Both the position numbers and the translations under genes were made by a program. The notes beneath the pieces are model-generated. The model saw only the letters and a program-made list of their open reading frames with translations. It had not been told where the DNA came from and made no database searches. DNA of 64,000 bases from Alphaproteobacteria bacterium (GTDB lineage: Bacteria; Pseudomonadota; Alphaproteobacteria; Rhizobiales; Methyloligellaceae): NCBI GenBank assembly GCA_016869535.1, contig VGDX01000009.1:50977-114976 (forward strand). The letters run 5' to 3'. Every line of letters starts with the position of its first letter. Within the stretch, counting starts at the first letter, position 1. Of this stretch, positions 18,569 through 27,894 are shown in pieces.

Positions 18569-19375
18569 GTGACCTCCATCGACGACGTCCTGATCGAGAT
18601 CACGCCACAAGTGCTGCTCAAGGCTTATGCCTGTGGCATCTTCCCCATGGCCGAGAGCGCGGAGGACAACGCGCTCTACTGGATCGAGCCCGAGCGCAGA
18701 GGCGTGCTGCCGCTTGACCGGGTCCATGTGCCGAAACGCCTTGCGCGAACCATCCGCGGCGGCGGATTTGACGTGAAGATCGACCACGACTTCGAGGGTG
18801 TGATCGAAGGCTGCGCCGCGCCGCGCTCAGGCAGGCGCTCGACCTGGATCAACGGGCGCATCAGGAGCCTGTATCGCGACCTGTTTGCACTCGGTCATTG
18901 CCACACCGTCGAGGTCTGGCAAGACGGCGAGATGACCGGCGGGCTTTATGGCGTGCATCTCGGCCGCGCCTTCTTCGGCGAGAGCATGTTCTCCAAGGCG
19001 CGCGACGCGAGCAAGATCGCGCTGATCTATCTCGTTGCCAGGTTGAAATATGGCGGCTTCACTTTACTCGATACGCAGTTTGTCACGGGCCATCTCGCGC
19101 GCTTCGGCGCGATCGAGGTTAGCCGGCCGGAGTTCCAGCGTTATCTAGAAGCGGCGTTGCCGGGTGGAGTGACCCACGGAAGTATTTCGTCATCCGCCCC
19201 CGGGGCTGGTTCAGCTGGAGGCGGCGCTTCGGCGGCGGCGGGCGGCGCTTCTGCCGCCGGCGCTTCCGCCGCATCAGGTGAGGCTTCATTCTCGCTGCTG
19301 GCGGAAGATGCCGGGGCGGAAGCCGTCTTGCAGTTGGTCAGCCAGACATCGAACACCGGGTGTTCGACGGCGTGA
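18569..19375 (+). CDS. aat: Leucyl/phenylalanyl-tRNA-protein transferase
   Basis: 268 residues, GTG start four bases after accC. Transfers Leu or Phe from tRNA to N-terminal Arg/Lys of proteins, marking them for ClpSA/ClpAP (N-end rule). Core motifs: [55 protein letters not shown] and [18 protein letters not shown]. The conserved core ends near residue 192 ([11 protein letters not shown]). The remaining ~75 residues are mostly Ala/Gly/Ser and are read antisense to the 3' part of the DUF2155 gene, so the two coding regions overlap tail to tail by 235 bases. Start and core are secure; whether the tail is a conserved part of the enzyme is open. Confidence 0.93.
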   Translation: MTSIDDVLIEITPQVLLKAYACGIFPMAESAEDNALYWIEPERRGVLPLDRVHVPKRLARTIRGGGFDVKIDHDFEGVIEGCAAPRSGRRSTWINGRIRSLYRDLFALGHCHTVEVWQDGEMTGGLYGVHLGRAFFGESMFSKARDASKIALIYLVARLKYGGFTLLDTQFVTGHLARFGAIEVSRPEFQRYLEAALPGGVTHGSISSSAPGAGSAGGGASAAAGGASAAGASAASGEASFSLLAEDAGAEAVLQLVSQTSNTGCSTA

Positions 19376-19734
19376 AGGCCGGGACTCTCCGCGAACATCC
19401 AACCGGTGAAGATGCGCTGTTCCTCTCCGGTCAGCTTGATCTCATCGACCTCCACGAAGGTAGCGGTGTCTGGTGTTTCGGTCGGCGGACGTGTGGTGCA
19501 GACGCGCGGCGTCACCTTGAGTGCACCGAACTCCACGGTCTGGTTGATGGGGATCTCCAAATGCGAGATGCGCCCCGTGACCTTGTCCAGAGCCGCGAAT
19601 ATCGCGGTTTCGTTCTTGATCTTCTCGGCTTGGGCAAGGCTTGCCGGTATGGCTGGGGTCAAAGCCACAGCCAGCAAAAGCGAGGCCAGCCTGGGGCTGG
19701 CCGCCAAAACTGCAAGCATTTTCACAAACCGCAT
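19141..19734 (-). CDS. DUF2155 domain-containing periplasmic protein
   Basis: 197 residues: signal peptide (about 1-36, [20 protein letters not shown]...), then a DUF2155-type domain with [38 protein letters not shown] and FDVWLTNC, followed by a long Ala/Pro/Glu tail. DUF2155 proteins are common in Alphaproteobacteria, often next to aat and the NDUFA12 gene as here; function is not established. The start at 19734 gives the signal peptide; an open frame from 19821 would add 29 residues. The two conserved Cys could form a disulfide. Confidence 0.88.
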   Translation of the reverse strand: MRFVKMLAVLAASPRLASLLLAVALTPAIPASLAQAEKIKNETAIFAALDKVTGRISHLEIPINQTVEFGALKVTPRVCTTRPPTETPDTATFVEVDEIKLTGEEQRIFTGWMFAESPGLHAVEHPVFDVWLTNCKTASAPASSASSENEASPDAAEAPAAEAPPAAAEAPPPAEPAPGADDEILPWVTPPGNAASR

Positions 19735-19836
19735 CGCGCCAGACACCTGTTGAACGGCCCCCAAACTATCCCTCCGGTGCGCTCCATAGCAAACAAAACG
19801 CGTCGTCCATGATTGGGGCATGGATGTGGCGTTTCC

Positions 19837-20619
19837 TTAGGCTGAAGGCTCGGCGAAAAAGCGTAATCTGATGTGGTCGGCGGTCCATGTCCCCTTCGAA
19901 TCGCAGAGTGACGGGCGCAAAAGCTCCATGACCTCGTTCAGAACCTCGGTCCGCTCCGGGTCCTGCAACTGATCGAAGAAGGACCTGCCGAAAGTCCTGA
20001 GCCAACCTTCCATGCCCGTCTTGAGTGGGGTCGGGCGCGGTACAAGCGTGACTTCACGCACTTTGAAGCCACCCTTCTCGAGAAGTGCGCCGTATTCCTC
20101 AGGGGTGGGAAAGAACCAGGGCGCAACCAACGACGGATCGACGCCCCTAGTTGTGCCCACCGCACGCATGGCGGTGGCGATGGCCGCGACATTGCCATGA
20201 CCGCCGAGCTCGCCCACGAAGCGGCCGCGCGGTTTTAGTGCTCGTGCCACGCCGACAATCACGCGTTCCGGTGCGCGCATCCAGTGCAGCGCGGCGTTGG
20301 AAAATACTGCGTCAAACTCCGAAACGAAATCGAGGGCATGACCGTCGATCTTCCTGACAGTTAGTCCCTTTGCCTTAGCCTCGGTGAGAAGCTCCTCGCT
20401 CAGATCGATGCCGAGCACATCGGCCCCTGCGGCCTTGATCTCGACGGTCAACGCGCCATCGCCGCAACCGAGATCGAGTATGCGCTCGCCGGGCTTTGGC
20501 GCGAGCATGGCAAAGATGGGCGCCGCCAGCTCCTGCACGAAGCGGCCGTTCCGCGCATAGTCCTGCGCCGACCAGCGCTGGACGGACTTAGGTGGAGCAG
20601 AGTCGAGTTCGGCTGTCAT
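19837..20619 (-). CDS. Class I SAM-dependent methyltransferase
   Basis: 260 residues. The Rossmann methyltransferase motif I is ERILDLGCGDGALT, followed by VLGIDLSEEL (motif II) and FDAVFSNAALHWM, typical of the Methyltransf_11/trans-aconitate methyltransferase-like group. Substrate unknown. The chosen ATG at 20619 overlaps the TGA of the upstream NDUFA12 gene (ATGA), which suggests translational coupling; an in-frame ATG at 20631 would add four residues. Confidence 0.85.
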   Translation of the reverse strand: MTAELDSAPPKSVQRWSAQDYARNGRFVQELAAPIFAMLAPKPGERILDLGCGDGALTVEIKAAGADVLGIDLSEELLTEAKAKGLTVRKIDGHALDFVSEFDAVFSNAALHWMRAPERVIVGVARALKPRGRFVGELGGHGNVAAIATAMRAVGTTRGVDPSLVAPWFFPTPEEYGALLEKGGFKVREVTLVPRPTPLKTGMEGWLRTFGRSFFDQLQDPERTEVLNEVMELLRPSLCDSKGTWTADHIRLRFFAEPSA

Positions 20620-20993
20620 TGCGGCTGCCACGGCTCATAATCCAGGGGCGGCTTATTCACCTTGGGACGCAGTGTCGATCCAGGCGGACGATAGGCCTCG
20701 TAAGTTCCAGTCAGATTGGGGCGATGCGGCTCTTCCCAGGGCCGGGGCTGGTATGTCTCGTCGGTCGGCGGTACGTCGACGATATGGTGCAACCAGGCAT
20801 GCCATTCCGGCGGTACCTGCGAAGGCTCAGACAATGTGCGGTAGATGACCCAGCGCCTCGGCCCATTGCGCTCACGGTAATAGACGTTGCCGAGGCCGTC
20901 TTCGCCCACGCGCACTCCCTTGCGCCAAGTGAAGAGACGCGTGCCGATGGTGTTGCCCGTCCACCAGGCGAAGAGTTCGGTGAAAAGTCCCAT
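20616..20993 (-). CDS. NADH:ubiquinone oxidoreductase accessory subunit NDUFA12-like
   Basis: 125 residues. Homologue of the mitochondrial complex I subunit B17.2/NDUFA12, found in Alphaproteobacteria. Recognisable stretch: WWTGNTIGTRLFTWRKG, VYYRERNGPRRWVIY, PPEWHAWLHHIVDVPPT, then the Pro-rich tail with PHRPNLTGTYEAYRPPGS. It binds the matrix/cytosolic arm of complex I and helps its assembly or stability. The complex I operon itself is elsewhere. Confidence 0.95.
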   Translation of the reverse strand: MGLFTELFAWWTGNTIGTRLFTWRKGVRVGEDGLGNVYYRERNGPRRWVIYRTLSEPSQVPPEWHAWLHHIVDVPPTDETYQPRPWEEPHRPNLTGTYEAYRPPGSTLRPKVNKPPLDYEPWQPQ

Positions 20994-21044
20994 GAGGTCC
21001 GGACTATGGGCAGAAGGGATGGCCCGTGTCCAGTGGACGCTGCT

Positions 21045-21647
21045 TTAGCTGGCGGCGGCACGCACCTTCAACGGGAAAGGCATGGCTTCAACTACAACGT
21101 CATCCGGCGCGCCCCCCGCCAACGGTGAAGACTCGGGAAGCTGTATTGGCGCGTGAGCCGAACGTTCGAACCTCATGGCGAGACGCTCCTCAAGTCCGGC
21201 GACGACATAATGTCCCCCACGGAGTTCGTAGGGACGGTCGTCATTGATCAGCCAATCGAGCCGCCGGCAGAGCGTGCTCGCCGCAATGGGCAGCTCCAGG
21301 ACCTGATGCGCACCAGCTCTCAGCGCCTCATCGAGAAGGCGGGGTTTCGTTGGCGTGCTCATGATCATGGCGGGGATGAAGCGAAGCGGCCCCGCATCGA
21401 CGTGACGCATGGTCCTGACCAGCTCTGGGCCGGTCAGAGGCTCCATCGCCGCCGCGGCAATCACGAGATCTGGCTCGGAAGACGACATGGCCTTCAAGGC
21501 ATCGGCTGGACCTGCATAGGTCTCGATGCGGCCGACGCCGATGGCGGCAAGCATGGCCCGCATCATTGCAAGCATTGGCTGGCGATTGTCGACAACGGCG
21601 ACAGTCAGCGCCTCGAACGCGCGGCCATAGGCGGAATGATGCAACAT
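21045..21647 (-). CDS. Receiver-like (CheY-type) single-domain protein lacking phospho-acceptor Asp
   Basis: 200 residues. Residues ~14-130 align by pattern with response-regulator receivers: LTVAVVDNRQPMLAMMRAML at the start, PDLVIAAAAMEPLTGPELV in the middle and FIPAMIMSTPT later. The phospho-accepting Asp (normally the D of VILD) is Ala, the second acidic residue of the DD pair is Asn, and the conserved Lys before Pro (KP) is Leu (ELPI). The ~70-residue tail (DDRPYELRGGHYVVAG...) is found on receiver proteins of this order. No output domain. It is therefore a pseudo-receiver, probably working by protein contact. No kinase gene is near. Confidence 0.75.
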   Translation of the reverse strand: MLHHSAYGRAFEALTVAVVDNRQPMLAMMRAMLAAIGVGRIETYAGPADALKAMSSSEPDLVIAAAAMEPLTGPELVRTMRHVDAGPLRFIPAMIMSTPTKPRLLDEALRAGAHQVLELPIAASTLCRRLDWLINDDRPYELRGGHYVVAGLEERLAMRFERSAHAPIQLPESSPLAGGAPDDVVVEAMPFPLKVRAAAS

Positions 21648-21944
21648 CTGACGCGACCGATCCTCGCTCTCTCGGACGCAAAATATTGAGAGCTTCGTAA
21701 ACAGAGGGTGAAGGCGAGCGTCTAAATCGATCAGCTCTACCGAAGATCGCGGTGATGGGGGTTGTTAAAGGTCCTTTATCCCCCCAATTTCCCCGTACTT
21801 TGCACGGTCTTGTGCACCGCAAGTTCTCGTGGCCACCCACAGGGTCTAGTGGTAAAGTGGTAACCCTTTGCATATATGTTGATGGTCCTCACGAATCGGC
21901 CCACCCTCATGAGTCGGGCATTTTAAAAAGTCGGGGGGATAAAG

Positions 21945-24900
21945 ATGCGGATTGAAAGGAAATTCACCGAGCCGGGCAAATCGCCTTACGACGCAATCCC
22001 CTTTCGGGAGAGCGCGAGCGAAATCCGCAATCCTGACGGCTCGGTGGTGTTTTCGCTCGAGCGCCTCCAAGTCCCTGCCCAGTGGAGCCAAGTCGCCGCC
22101 GACATCCTCGCCCAGAAATATTTTCGCAAGGCCGGGGTCCCCGCGCGGCTGAAGAAGATCGAGGAGAATTCCGTTCCCTCCTGGCTGTGGCGGTCGATTG
22201 CAGACGAGGCGGCCCTAGCCTCCCTCCCCGAGGGGGACAGATATGTCAGCGAGACCGACGCACGCCAGGTGTTCGACCGGCTCGCAGGCACATGGACCTA
22301 TTGGGGCTGGAAGGCTGGCTATTTCTCCACTGAAGAGGATGCTTCCGCCTTCTTCGACGAGCTCCGCTACATGCTCGCCATGCAGATGGGGGCGCCCAAC
22401 AGCCCGCAATGGTTCAATACCGGGCTGCATTGGGCCTATGGCATCGATGGCCCGAGCCAGGGTCATTATTATGTCGACTTCCGCACCGGCGAAGTGCAGG
22501 CCTCAGAATCGGCCTACGAGCACCCCCAGCCGCATGCCTGCTTCATCCAGTCCATCAATGACGACCTCGTCAACGAGAACGGCATCATGGATCTTTGGGT
22601 GCGCGAGGCACGCCTCTTTAAATATGGATCGGGCACGGGCACGAATTTCTCGCGCCTTCGCGGCGAGAACGAGCCGTTGTCAGGCGGAGGCAAGTCCTCC
22701 GGCCTGATGAGCTTCCTCAAAATCGGTGACCGGGCCGCCGGCGCCATCAAGTCCGGCGGCACCACGCGCCGCGCCGCCAAGATGGTCGTGGTCGACATCG
22801 ACCATCCCGACGTCGAGGACTTCATCAATTGGAAGGTCGTTGAGGAGCAGAAGGTGGCGGCCCTCGTCACCGGCTCCAAGATCATGGCTGAGCGGCTGAA
22901 CGCCATCCTCAGGGCCTGTGTCAATTGCGAGGGCGATGGGGACGATTGCTTCGATCCGAAGCGCAACCCGGCCCTGCGGCGCGAGGTGAAAGCCGCCCGT
23001 CGTGCCAAGGTGCCCGACAATTCTATCCGCCGGGTGATCCAGTTCGCCCGTCAAGGCTACACATCGATTCACTTCCCGATCTACGACACGGATTGGGATT
23101 CGGAGGCTTATCGCACCGTCTCGGGCCAGAACTCCAACAATTCGGTGCGCGTCACCGATGAGTTCCTGCGCGCGGTCGAGACGGAAGGCGACTGGAATTT
23201 GACCTTCCGCAAGAATGGTGTTGTGGCAAAGACGGTGAAAGCCCATGCGTTGTGGGAGCAGATCGGTCATGCCGCCTGGGCCTGCGCCGATCCAGGCATC
23301 CAGTTCCACAGCACCATCAACGACTGGCACACCTGCCCGGCGGCGGGGCCCATCAAGGCCTCGAACCCTTGCTCGGAATACATGTTCCTCGACGATACCG
23401 CCTGCAATCTAGCCTCGCTGAACTTGATGGCGTTCCGCAAGGAGGACGGCAGTTTCGATCTCGAGGCCTATGAGCACGCGATCAAGCTCTGGACGATCGT
23501 GCTCGAGATCGCCGTGACCATGGCGCAGTTCCCCTCGCGCCGCATCGCGCAACTCTCATATGAATACCGGACGCTTGGGCTTGGCTACGCCAATATCGGC
23601 GGCCTGCTGATGGCTTCGGGCATTCCTTACGACTCGGCGGCGGGACGCGCGCTCTGCGGCGCCCTCACCGCCATCATGACCGGCGTCTCCTATGCCACGA
23701 GCGCCGAGATGGCGCGGGAGCATGGCCCCTTCCCCGGCTACGAGGCGAACCGCGACCAGATGCTTCGCGTGATGCGAAACCATGCGCGCGCGGCCCGTGG
23801 CGAGAAAGACGGCTATGAGGGCCTCGCCACGGCGCCCGTGCCTCTCGACCATGCGTCCTGCCCGGATCGGCAGCTCGTCGCTCATGCCGTGCAGGCCTGG
23901 GATCAGGCGCTCGAGCTTGGCCAGGCCCACGGGTATCGCAACGCCCAGGCCACGGTGATCGCACCGACCGGCACGATTGGCCTCGTGATGGATTGCGACA
24001 CGACCGGGATCGAGCCTGATTTTGCCCTGGTGAAGTTCAAGAAGCTCGCCGGCGGCGGCTATTTCAAAATCATCAATCGTATGGTGCCCCAGGCCTTGCG
24101 TGTGCTTGGCTATGGTGAGGAGCCCATCAAGCGCATCGTGGAATATGCGGTGGGCCACGGCACCCTGGTCGGCGCCCCAAGCGTCAATCACGAGACGCTG
24201 GCGGCCAAAGGCTTCACGCCCGAGAAGATCGCCGCGGTGGACAAGGCGGTGGCGTCCGCCTTCGACATCAAATTCGCCTTCAACAAATGGACGCTCGGCG
24301 AGGATTTCCTGACCGGTGTCCTGGGCCTCTCCCCTGAGCGCATCGACCAGCCCGATTTCGACCTCCTGGCCGAGATCGGCTTCGGCAAGCGCGAGATCGA
24401 AGCCGCCAACGAATATGCCTGCGGGGCGATGACCCTCGAGGGTGCCCCGGGGCTCAATCCCGACCATCTGCCGGTATTCGACTGCGCCTCGCCGTGCGGC
24501 CGCAAGGGCACCCGCTTCCTGTCGGTCGAGAGCCATATCCGCATGATGGCGGCGGCGCAGCCTTTCGTCTCCGGCGCCATCTCCAAGACCATCAACATGC
24601 CGAACGACGCGAGCGTCGAGGACTGCAAGGAGGCCTACCTCCTGTCCTGGCGCCTCGCGCTCAAGGCCAATGCGCTCTACCGCGACGGCTCCAAGCTGTC
24701 GCAGCCGCTCAACGCCCAGCTCCTCGCCGACGAGGAGGATGAGCAGGACGAGGTGCTTCAGGCAATCGCCTCCGACCAGCCGCAAGTTCAGCGCGCCCAG
24801 GTCGTCGCCGAACGCGTGGTGGAGCGCATCGTCGAGCGGATGCGTGTCCGCGCCGAGCGCGAGCGCCTGCCCGACCGGCGCAAGGGTTACACCCAGAAGG

Positions 24901-25643
24901 CCGTCGTCGGCGGGCATAAGGTCTATCTAAGGACTGGTGAATATGCCGACGGCCGGCTGGGCGAGATCTTCATCGACATGCACAAGGAGGGCGCTGCCTT
25001 CCGCTCGCTCATGAACAATTTCGCCATCGCGGTGTCGGTCGGTCTGCAATATGGCGTGCCCTTGGAAGAGTTCGTCGATGCTTTCACCTTCACGCGCTTC
25101 GAGCCGGCGGGTCCGGTGCGCGGGAACGAGGCAATCAAGAACGCGACCTCGATCCTCGATTATTTGTTCAGAGAGCTTGCAGTTTCCTATTTAGGACGCT
25201 ACGAGCTTGCTCATGTTGATCCAAATGAGATCGGCAGTACAACACTCGGCTCCGGTGACGCGGGCGAAGGCAAGCGTTCCACCGAAGCTCTCGTCTCGCC
25301 AGGCTTCACCCGTGGTCGGGTGGGCGAGCGGAAGCTCTTTGCGCCGAGCAATGCGCAAGGCACTGCCGCACAGGCGCATGCATTGCAGCCTAGACCGGCT
25401 GAGGATGCTGTGCCCGGCGTCACAAGCCTTGCCACCGCATCTATCCAACCCCACTCATCGCAGGCCGACCTCACGCATGCCATCGAAACTCTTGACACGC
25501 GCGACGCGATGCATTTACTCGCCGAAGCGCGCGTTAAGGGTTATGAAGGGGAAGCTTGTGGAGAATGCGGGAACTTCACTCTTGTTCGCAACGGCACCTG
25601 TCTCAAATGCGATACGTGCGGAGCGACGAGTGGATGTAGTTAG
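21945..25643 (+). CDS. nrdJ: Adenosylcobalamin-dependent (class II) ribonucleoside-diphosphate reductase
   Basis: 1232 residues. Makes deoxyribonucleotides with a B12-derived radical and works with or without oxygen. The catalytic N-x-C-x-E motif is [20 protein letters not shown] (N474, C476, E478); APTGTIG and the mid-chain barrel motifs of NrdJ follow. The C-terminus carries a Cys cluster (GECGNFTL...[15 protein letters not shown]), likely a redox or zinc tail for reactivation. Residues ~1090-1190 are a variable, poorly conserved linker. A G-rich Shine-Dalgarno (GGGGG) precedes the ATG at 21945. I see no cobalamin riboswitch upstream. A 37-codon basic gene follows after 42 bases. Confidence 0.97.
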   Translation: MRIERKFTEPGKSPYDAIPFRESASEIRNPDGSVVFSLERLQVPAQWSQVAADILAQKYFRKAGVPARLKKIEENSVPSWLWRSIADEAALASLPEGDRYVSETDARQVFDRLAGTWTYWGWKAGYFSTEEDASAFFDELRYMLAMQMGAPNSPQWFNTGLHWAYGIDGPSQGHYYVDFRTGEVQASESAYEHPQPHACFIQSINDDLVNENGIMDLWVREARLFKYGSGTGTNFSRLRGENEPLSGGGKSSGLMSFLKIGDRAAGAIKSGGTTRRAAKMVVVDIDHPDVEDFINWKVVEEQKVAALVTGSKIMAERLNAILRACVNCEGDGDDCFDPKRNPALRREVKAARRAKVPDNSIRRVIQFARQGYTSIHFPIYDTDWDSEAYRTVSGQNSNNSVRVTDEFLRAVETEGDWNLTFRKNGVVAKTVKAHALWEQIGHAAWACADPGIQFHSTINDWHTCPAAGPIKASNPCSEYMFLDDTACNLASLNLMAFRKEDGSFDLEAYEHAIKLWTIVLEIAVTMAQFPSRRIAQLSYEYRTLGLGYANIGGLLMASGIPYDSAAGRALCGALTAIMTGVSYATSAEMAREHGPFPGYEANRDQMLRVMRNHARAARGEKDGYEGLATAPVPLDHASCPDRQLVAHAVQAWDQALELGQAHGYRNAQATVIAPTGTIGLVMDCDTTGIEPDFALVKFKKLAGGGYFKIINRMVPQALRVLGYGEEPIKRIVEYAVGHGTLVGAPSVNHETLAAKGFTPEKIAAVDKAVASAFDIKFAFNKWTLGEDFLTGVLGLSPERIDQPDFDLLAEIGFGKREIEAANEYACGAMTLEGAPGLNPDHLPVFDCASPCGRKGTRFLSVESHIRMMAAAQPFVSGAISKTINMPNDASVEDCKEAYLLSWRLALKANALYRDGSKLSQPLNAQLLADEEDEQDEVLQAIASDQPQVQRAQVVAERVVERIVERMRVRAERERLPDRRKGYTQKAVVGGHKVYLRTGEYADGRLGEIFIDMHKEGAAFRSLMNNFAIAVSVGLQYGVPLEEFVDAFTFTRFEPAGPVRGNEAIKNATSILDYLFRELAVSYLGRYELAHVDPNEIGSTTLGSGDAGEGKRSTEALVSPGFTRGRVGERKLFAPSNAQGTAAQAHALQPRPAEDAVPGVTSLATASIQPHSSQADLTHAIETLDTRDAMHLLAEARVKGYEGEACGECGNFTLVRNGTCLKCDTCGATSGCS

Positions 25644-25685
25644 AGTGTTTTTGACAGCCAGCCAGCCCTGAAGGAGGGATGAACT

Positions 25686-25799
25686 ATGGCAGCAGCGAAG
25701 AGGAAGACAGCGAAGCGGAAGACGGCTAAGAAGCCGGCTAAGAAGACGGCGGCGAAGAAGTCGACCGCTCGTCGTAAGACCGCCAAGAAGAAGAGATAA
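25686..25799 (+). CDS. Tiny Lys/Ala-rich histone H1-like basic protein
   Basis: 37 codons (MAAAKRKTAKRKTAKKPAKK..., ending AKKKR), almost only Lys, Arg, Ala and Thr, with the tetrapeptide-like repeat [KR]-K-T-A. A near-perfect Shine-Dalgarno (AAGGAGG, 25671-25677) and a strong terminator directly after it argue that it is translated. Such low-complexity proteins resemble bacterial H1-like DNA-binding tails (AlgP/Hc-type) and could bind DNA or RNA by charge. It is 42 bases after nrdJ and probably shares its transcript. Confidence 0.75.
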   Translation: MAAAKRKTAKRKTAKKPAKKTAAKKSTARRKTAKKKR

Positions 25800-25809
25800 C
25801 TTCCAAAAA

Positions 25810-25842
25810 GGCGCGGGGCTCGTCCCCGCGCCTCCTTTATTT
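25810..25842 (+). terminator. Rho-independent terminator after nrdJ and basic mini-protein
   Basis: Perfect 9-base stem GGCGCGGGG (25810-25818) / CCCCGCGCC (25824-25832), loop CTCGT, followed by a T-rich run (TCCTTTATTTTT). It lies 10 bases past the stop of the 37-codon gene. Confidence 0.92.
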
Positions 25843-25898
25843 TTCCCCTATAAAATCAAATAGTTACACAACAATTCCCGGCATATAGCCTGGCGTTG

Positions 25899-26071
25899 GC
25901 ATCGCGGCTTTCGTGCGTCCTTTGCATCGCTGCGCATCATCTCACTTGCGAATTCGATTTCAGTTGCGCATCTCTCATAGCGTGACGATGCGTCTTCGAC
26001 ATCGCGACCGGATGCGCATTGCATCTCTATCTTTGAGTCGCGTGACCACGATGCGACGCACGCACTGATGC
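25899..26071. repeat. Cluster of nine GCATC/GATGC pentamers in a gene-free region
   Basis: The gene-free stretch 25843-26172 contains five GCATC (25899, 25924, 25934, 25968, 26021) and four GATGC (25987, 26011, 26050, 26067; positions of first base). The spacing is irregular (25, 10, 34, 19, 24, 10, 29, 17), so there is neither a tandem repeat nor a codon periodicity. Most copies extend to YGCATC. Equal base use predicts well under one copy in this length. Function unknown; protein-binding sites are one possibility. Confidence 0.6.
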
Positions 26072-26172
26072 ACTTTCATTGGAGCGAATGGAGTTCGACT
26101 CACTGACCGAACGTGGTGCTCAGAGGCGGCACCCCCCGAGCGCAAGTGATTCGTTTTTTGGCTAGGAAATGG

Positions 26173-26946
26173 TTAACCGGTCTCGGCCTTGGCAGCCTCG
26201 AACCCGTTTTCCACAATTATCCTCCATAGGCCCTCATAGGCGTCATCGAGGCTTTGCTCGTCGGTCGAGCGGAGGACCACATAGGTGCCGAGGCGCTTCT
26301 GTTCGAAGAAGGGATAAGAGCCGATCTGTACTTTTGGACATGCTGTTTGCAGTGCAGCAAGCGGTGCCGCCACATCGCCCTCGGGTGCGTCGATGCGCAC
26401 GGAACGGGTGAGCATGGGCTGCCCCTTGTCAAGCTTCGGCAGTACTGCGTCGAGCATGACCTGCATGATGTGAGGGACACCAGCCATGACGATCACGTTG
26501 CCGATCCGGTATCCGGGCGCACGCGAGATGGCGTTATCGATCAGTTCGGCGCCGTCCGGTATTCTGGCCATTCTGAGGCGGGCCTGTGTCAGCTCCTTGT
26601 CGTCGAAATGCCGGCGCAGAGCATTGACGGCATCGTCATCCAGCCCGACACCGACCTCGAAGGCCTTGGCGATAGCATCGGTGGTCACATCGTCATGGGT
26701 AGGACCGATCCCGCCCGTGGTGAAAACATAAGTGTAGCGGTGGCGGAGTTGGTTGACTGCCGCAACGATCTCCTCCTCTTCGTCGGCGATCACCCTCACC
26801 TCGCGCAAGGCGATGCCGGCGCGTGAGAGATAGGCGCCGATATAGGCGATGTTCTCGTCGCGTGTGCGGCCCGACAAGATCTCCTCGCCAATCACGACAA
26901 GGGCTGCGACGACGATATCGGGTTTGGTATCTTTGCCGGTAGTCAT
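26173..26946 (-). CDS. Molybdopterin-binding (MoaB/CinA N-terminal-like) protein
   Basis: 257 residues. The N-terminal domain is of the MoaB/MogA/CinA type: ALVVIGEEILSGRTRDENIAY, then FTTGGIGPTHDDVTTDAIAKAF, the TGGxGPTxDD signature. The C-terminal ~90 residues have no catalytic motif I recognise; the CinA nicotinamide-mononucleotide deamidase domain is absent. Proteins of this kind are widespread in Alphaproteobacteria as competence/damage-inducible A homologues; their substrate is unproven. Start at 26946 chosen over 26976 because MTTGKDTKPDIVVAA is closer to the family start. Divergent from map. Confidence 0.85.
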   Translation of the reverse strand: MTTGKDTKPDIVVAALVVIGEEILSGRTRDENIAYIGAYLSRAGIALREVRVIADEEEEIVAAVNQLRHRYTYVFTTGGIGPTHDDVTTDAIAKAFEVGVGLDDDAVNALRRHFDDKELTQARLRMARIPDGAELIDNAISRAPGYRIGNVIVMAGVPHIMQVMLDAVLPKLDKGQPMLTRSVRIDAPEGDVAAPLAALQTACPKVQIGSYPFFEQKRLGTYVVLRSTDEQSLDDAYEGLWRIIVENGFEAAKAETG

Positions 26947-27056
26947 GGTTTCGGCATTATTGCCCCCCACACCCACTTTTGTCCCGCCGTTCGTGCCCGT
27001 TGCACATCGGGCTGCTTCCTCTTAAGTGAGACACCCTAGGGTCTATAATCGCTCCC

Positions 27057-27881
27057 ATGTCCAATCTCGAATTTGCCCGCGCCCAGGGGCGCGACACCAA
27101 GATCAAGCTCCACGGACCGGATGCTTTTGCCGGTATGGCGAAGGCCGGCCGACTTGTGGCCGAGGTGCTCGACCTCCTGACCGGGAAGGTCAAGCCCGGT
27201 GTAACCACTGAATCTCTAGACAAGTTCGTGTTCGATTTCGCCTCGACGCACGGAGCCATTCCCGCGCCGCTTAATTATCGCGGTTTCCCGAAATCGATCT
27301 GCACCTCTCTGAATCATGTCGTCTGCCACGGTATTCCCGGGACCCGTGTCCTCAAAGAGGGCGACATTCTCAATATCGACGTGACCCTGATCGTCGATGG
27401 CTGGCACGGCGATTCGAGCCGCATGTATGCCGTCGGCAAGATTTCACGGGCGGCCGAGCGCCTGCTCGAGGTCACCTACAATGCCCTGATGCGGGGTGTG
27501 GCGGCCGTAGGGCCGGGCGCCACGACCGGTGATATCGGCGCTGCTATCCAGGCTTATGCCGAAGGCGAACGTTGCAGCGTGGTGCGCGATTTCTGCGGCC
27601 ACGGCCTCGGCCTCGTATTCCACGATCGGCCAAACATCCTGCATTATGGCGAAGCGGGCGAAGGCTTGCCGCTCAAGCCCGGCATGCTGTTCACCATCGA
27701 ACCGATGATCAATCTCGGCAAACCGCATGTGAAGATCCTGTCGGACGGCTGGACAGCGGTCACCCGTGATCGCTCATTGTCGGCGCAGTTCGAGCACAGT
27801 GTCGGCGTAACCGAGACGGGCTGCGAAGTGTTCACACTCTCGCCGCGAGGCCTCGACCAGCCGCCCTACGGACGCCACTAG
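27057..27881 (+). CDS. map: Methionine aminopeptidase, type I
   Basis: 274 residues. Removes the initiator Met from nascent proteins. Metal ligands are visible in order: Asp in [16 protein letters not shown] (two Asp), His in CGHGLG, Glu in FTIEPMI and Glu in [10 protein letters not shown]. Substrate-site His lies in NHVVCHGIP. The radC gene follows after 13 bases on the same strand. Normal length. Confidence 0.97.
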   Translation: MSNLEFARAQGRDTKIKLHGPDAFAGMAKAGRLVAEVLDLLTGKVKPGVTTESLDKFVFDFASTHGAIPAPLNYRGFPKSICTSLNHVVCHGIPGTRVLKEGDILNIDVTLIVDGWHGDSSRMYAVGKISRAAERLLEVTYNALMRGVAAVGPGATTGDIGAAIQAYAEGERCSVVRDFCGHGLGLVFHDRPNILHYGEAGEGLPLKPGMLFTIEPMINLGKPHVKILSDGWTAVTRDRSLSAQFEHSVGVTETGCEVFTLSPRGLDQPPYGRH

Positions 27882-27894
27882 CGCGCAAGGCTCA

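Noticed and set aside
21690..21944. Cobalamin riboswitch expected before B12-dependent nrdJ.
   Set aside because: I could not recognise the conserved B12-box or a matching stem pattern. AGTGGTAA-like stretches resemble a tRNA D-loop, but there is no acceptor stem.
23556..24917. A 453-codon frame on the minus strand opposite nrdJ.
   Set aside because: It is a shadow frame with no recognisable motif; nrdJ on the plus strand is well supported.
25843..26172. Possible small ORF (MKVHQCVRRIVVTRLKDRD...) on the minus strand in the GCATC region.
   Set aside because: About 34 codons, no Shine-Dalgarno, and pentamer spacings show no triplet periodicity. Not supported as a gene.
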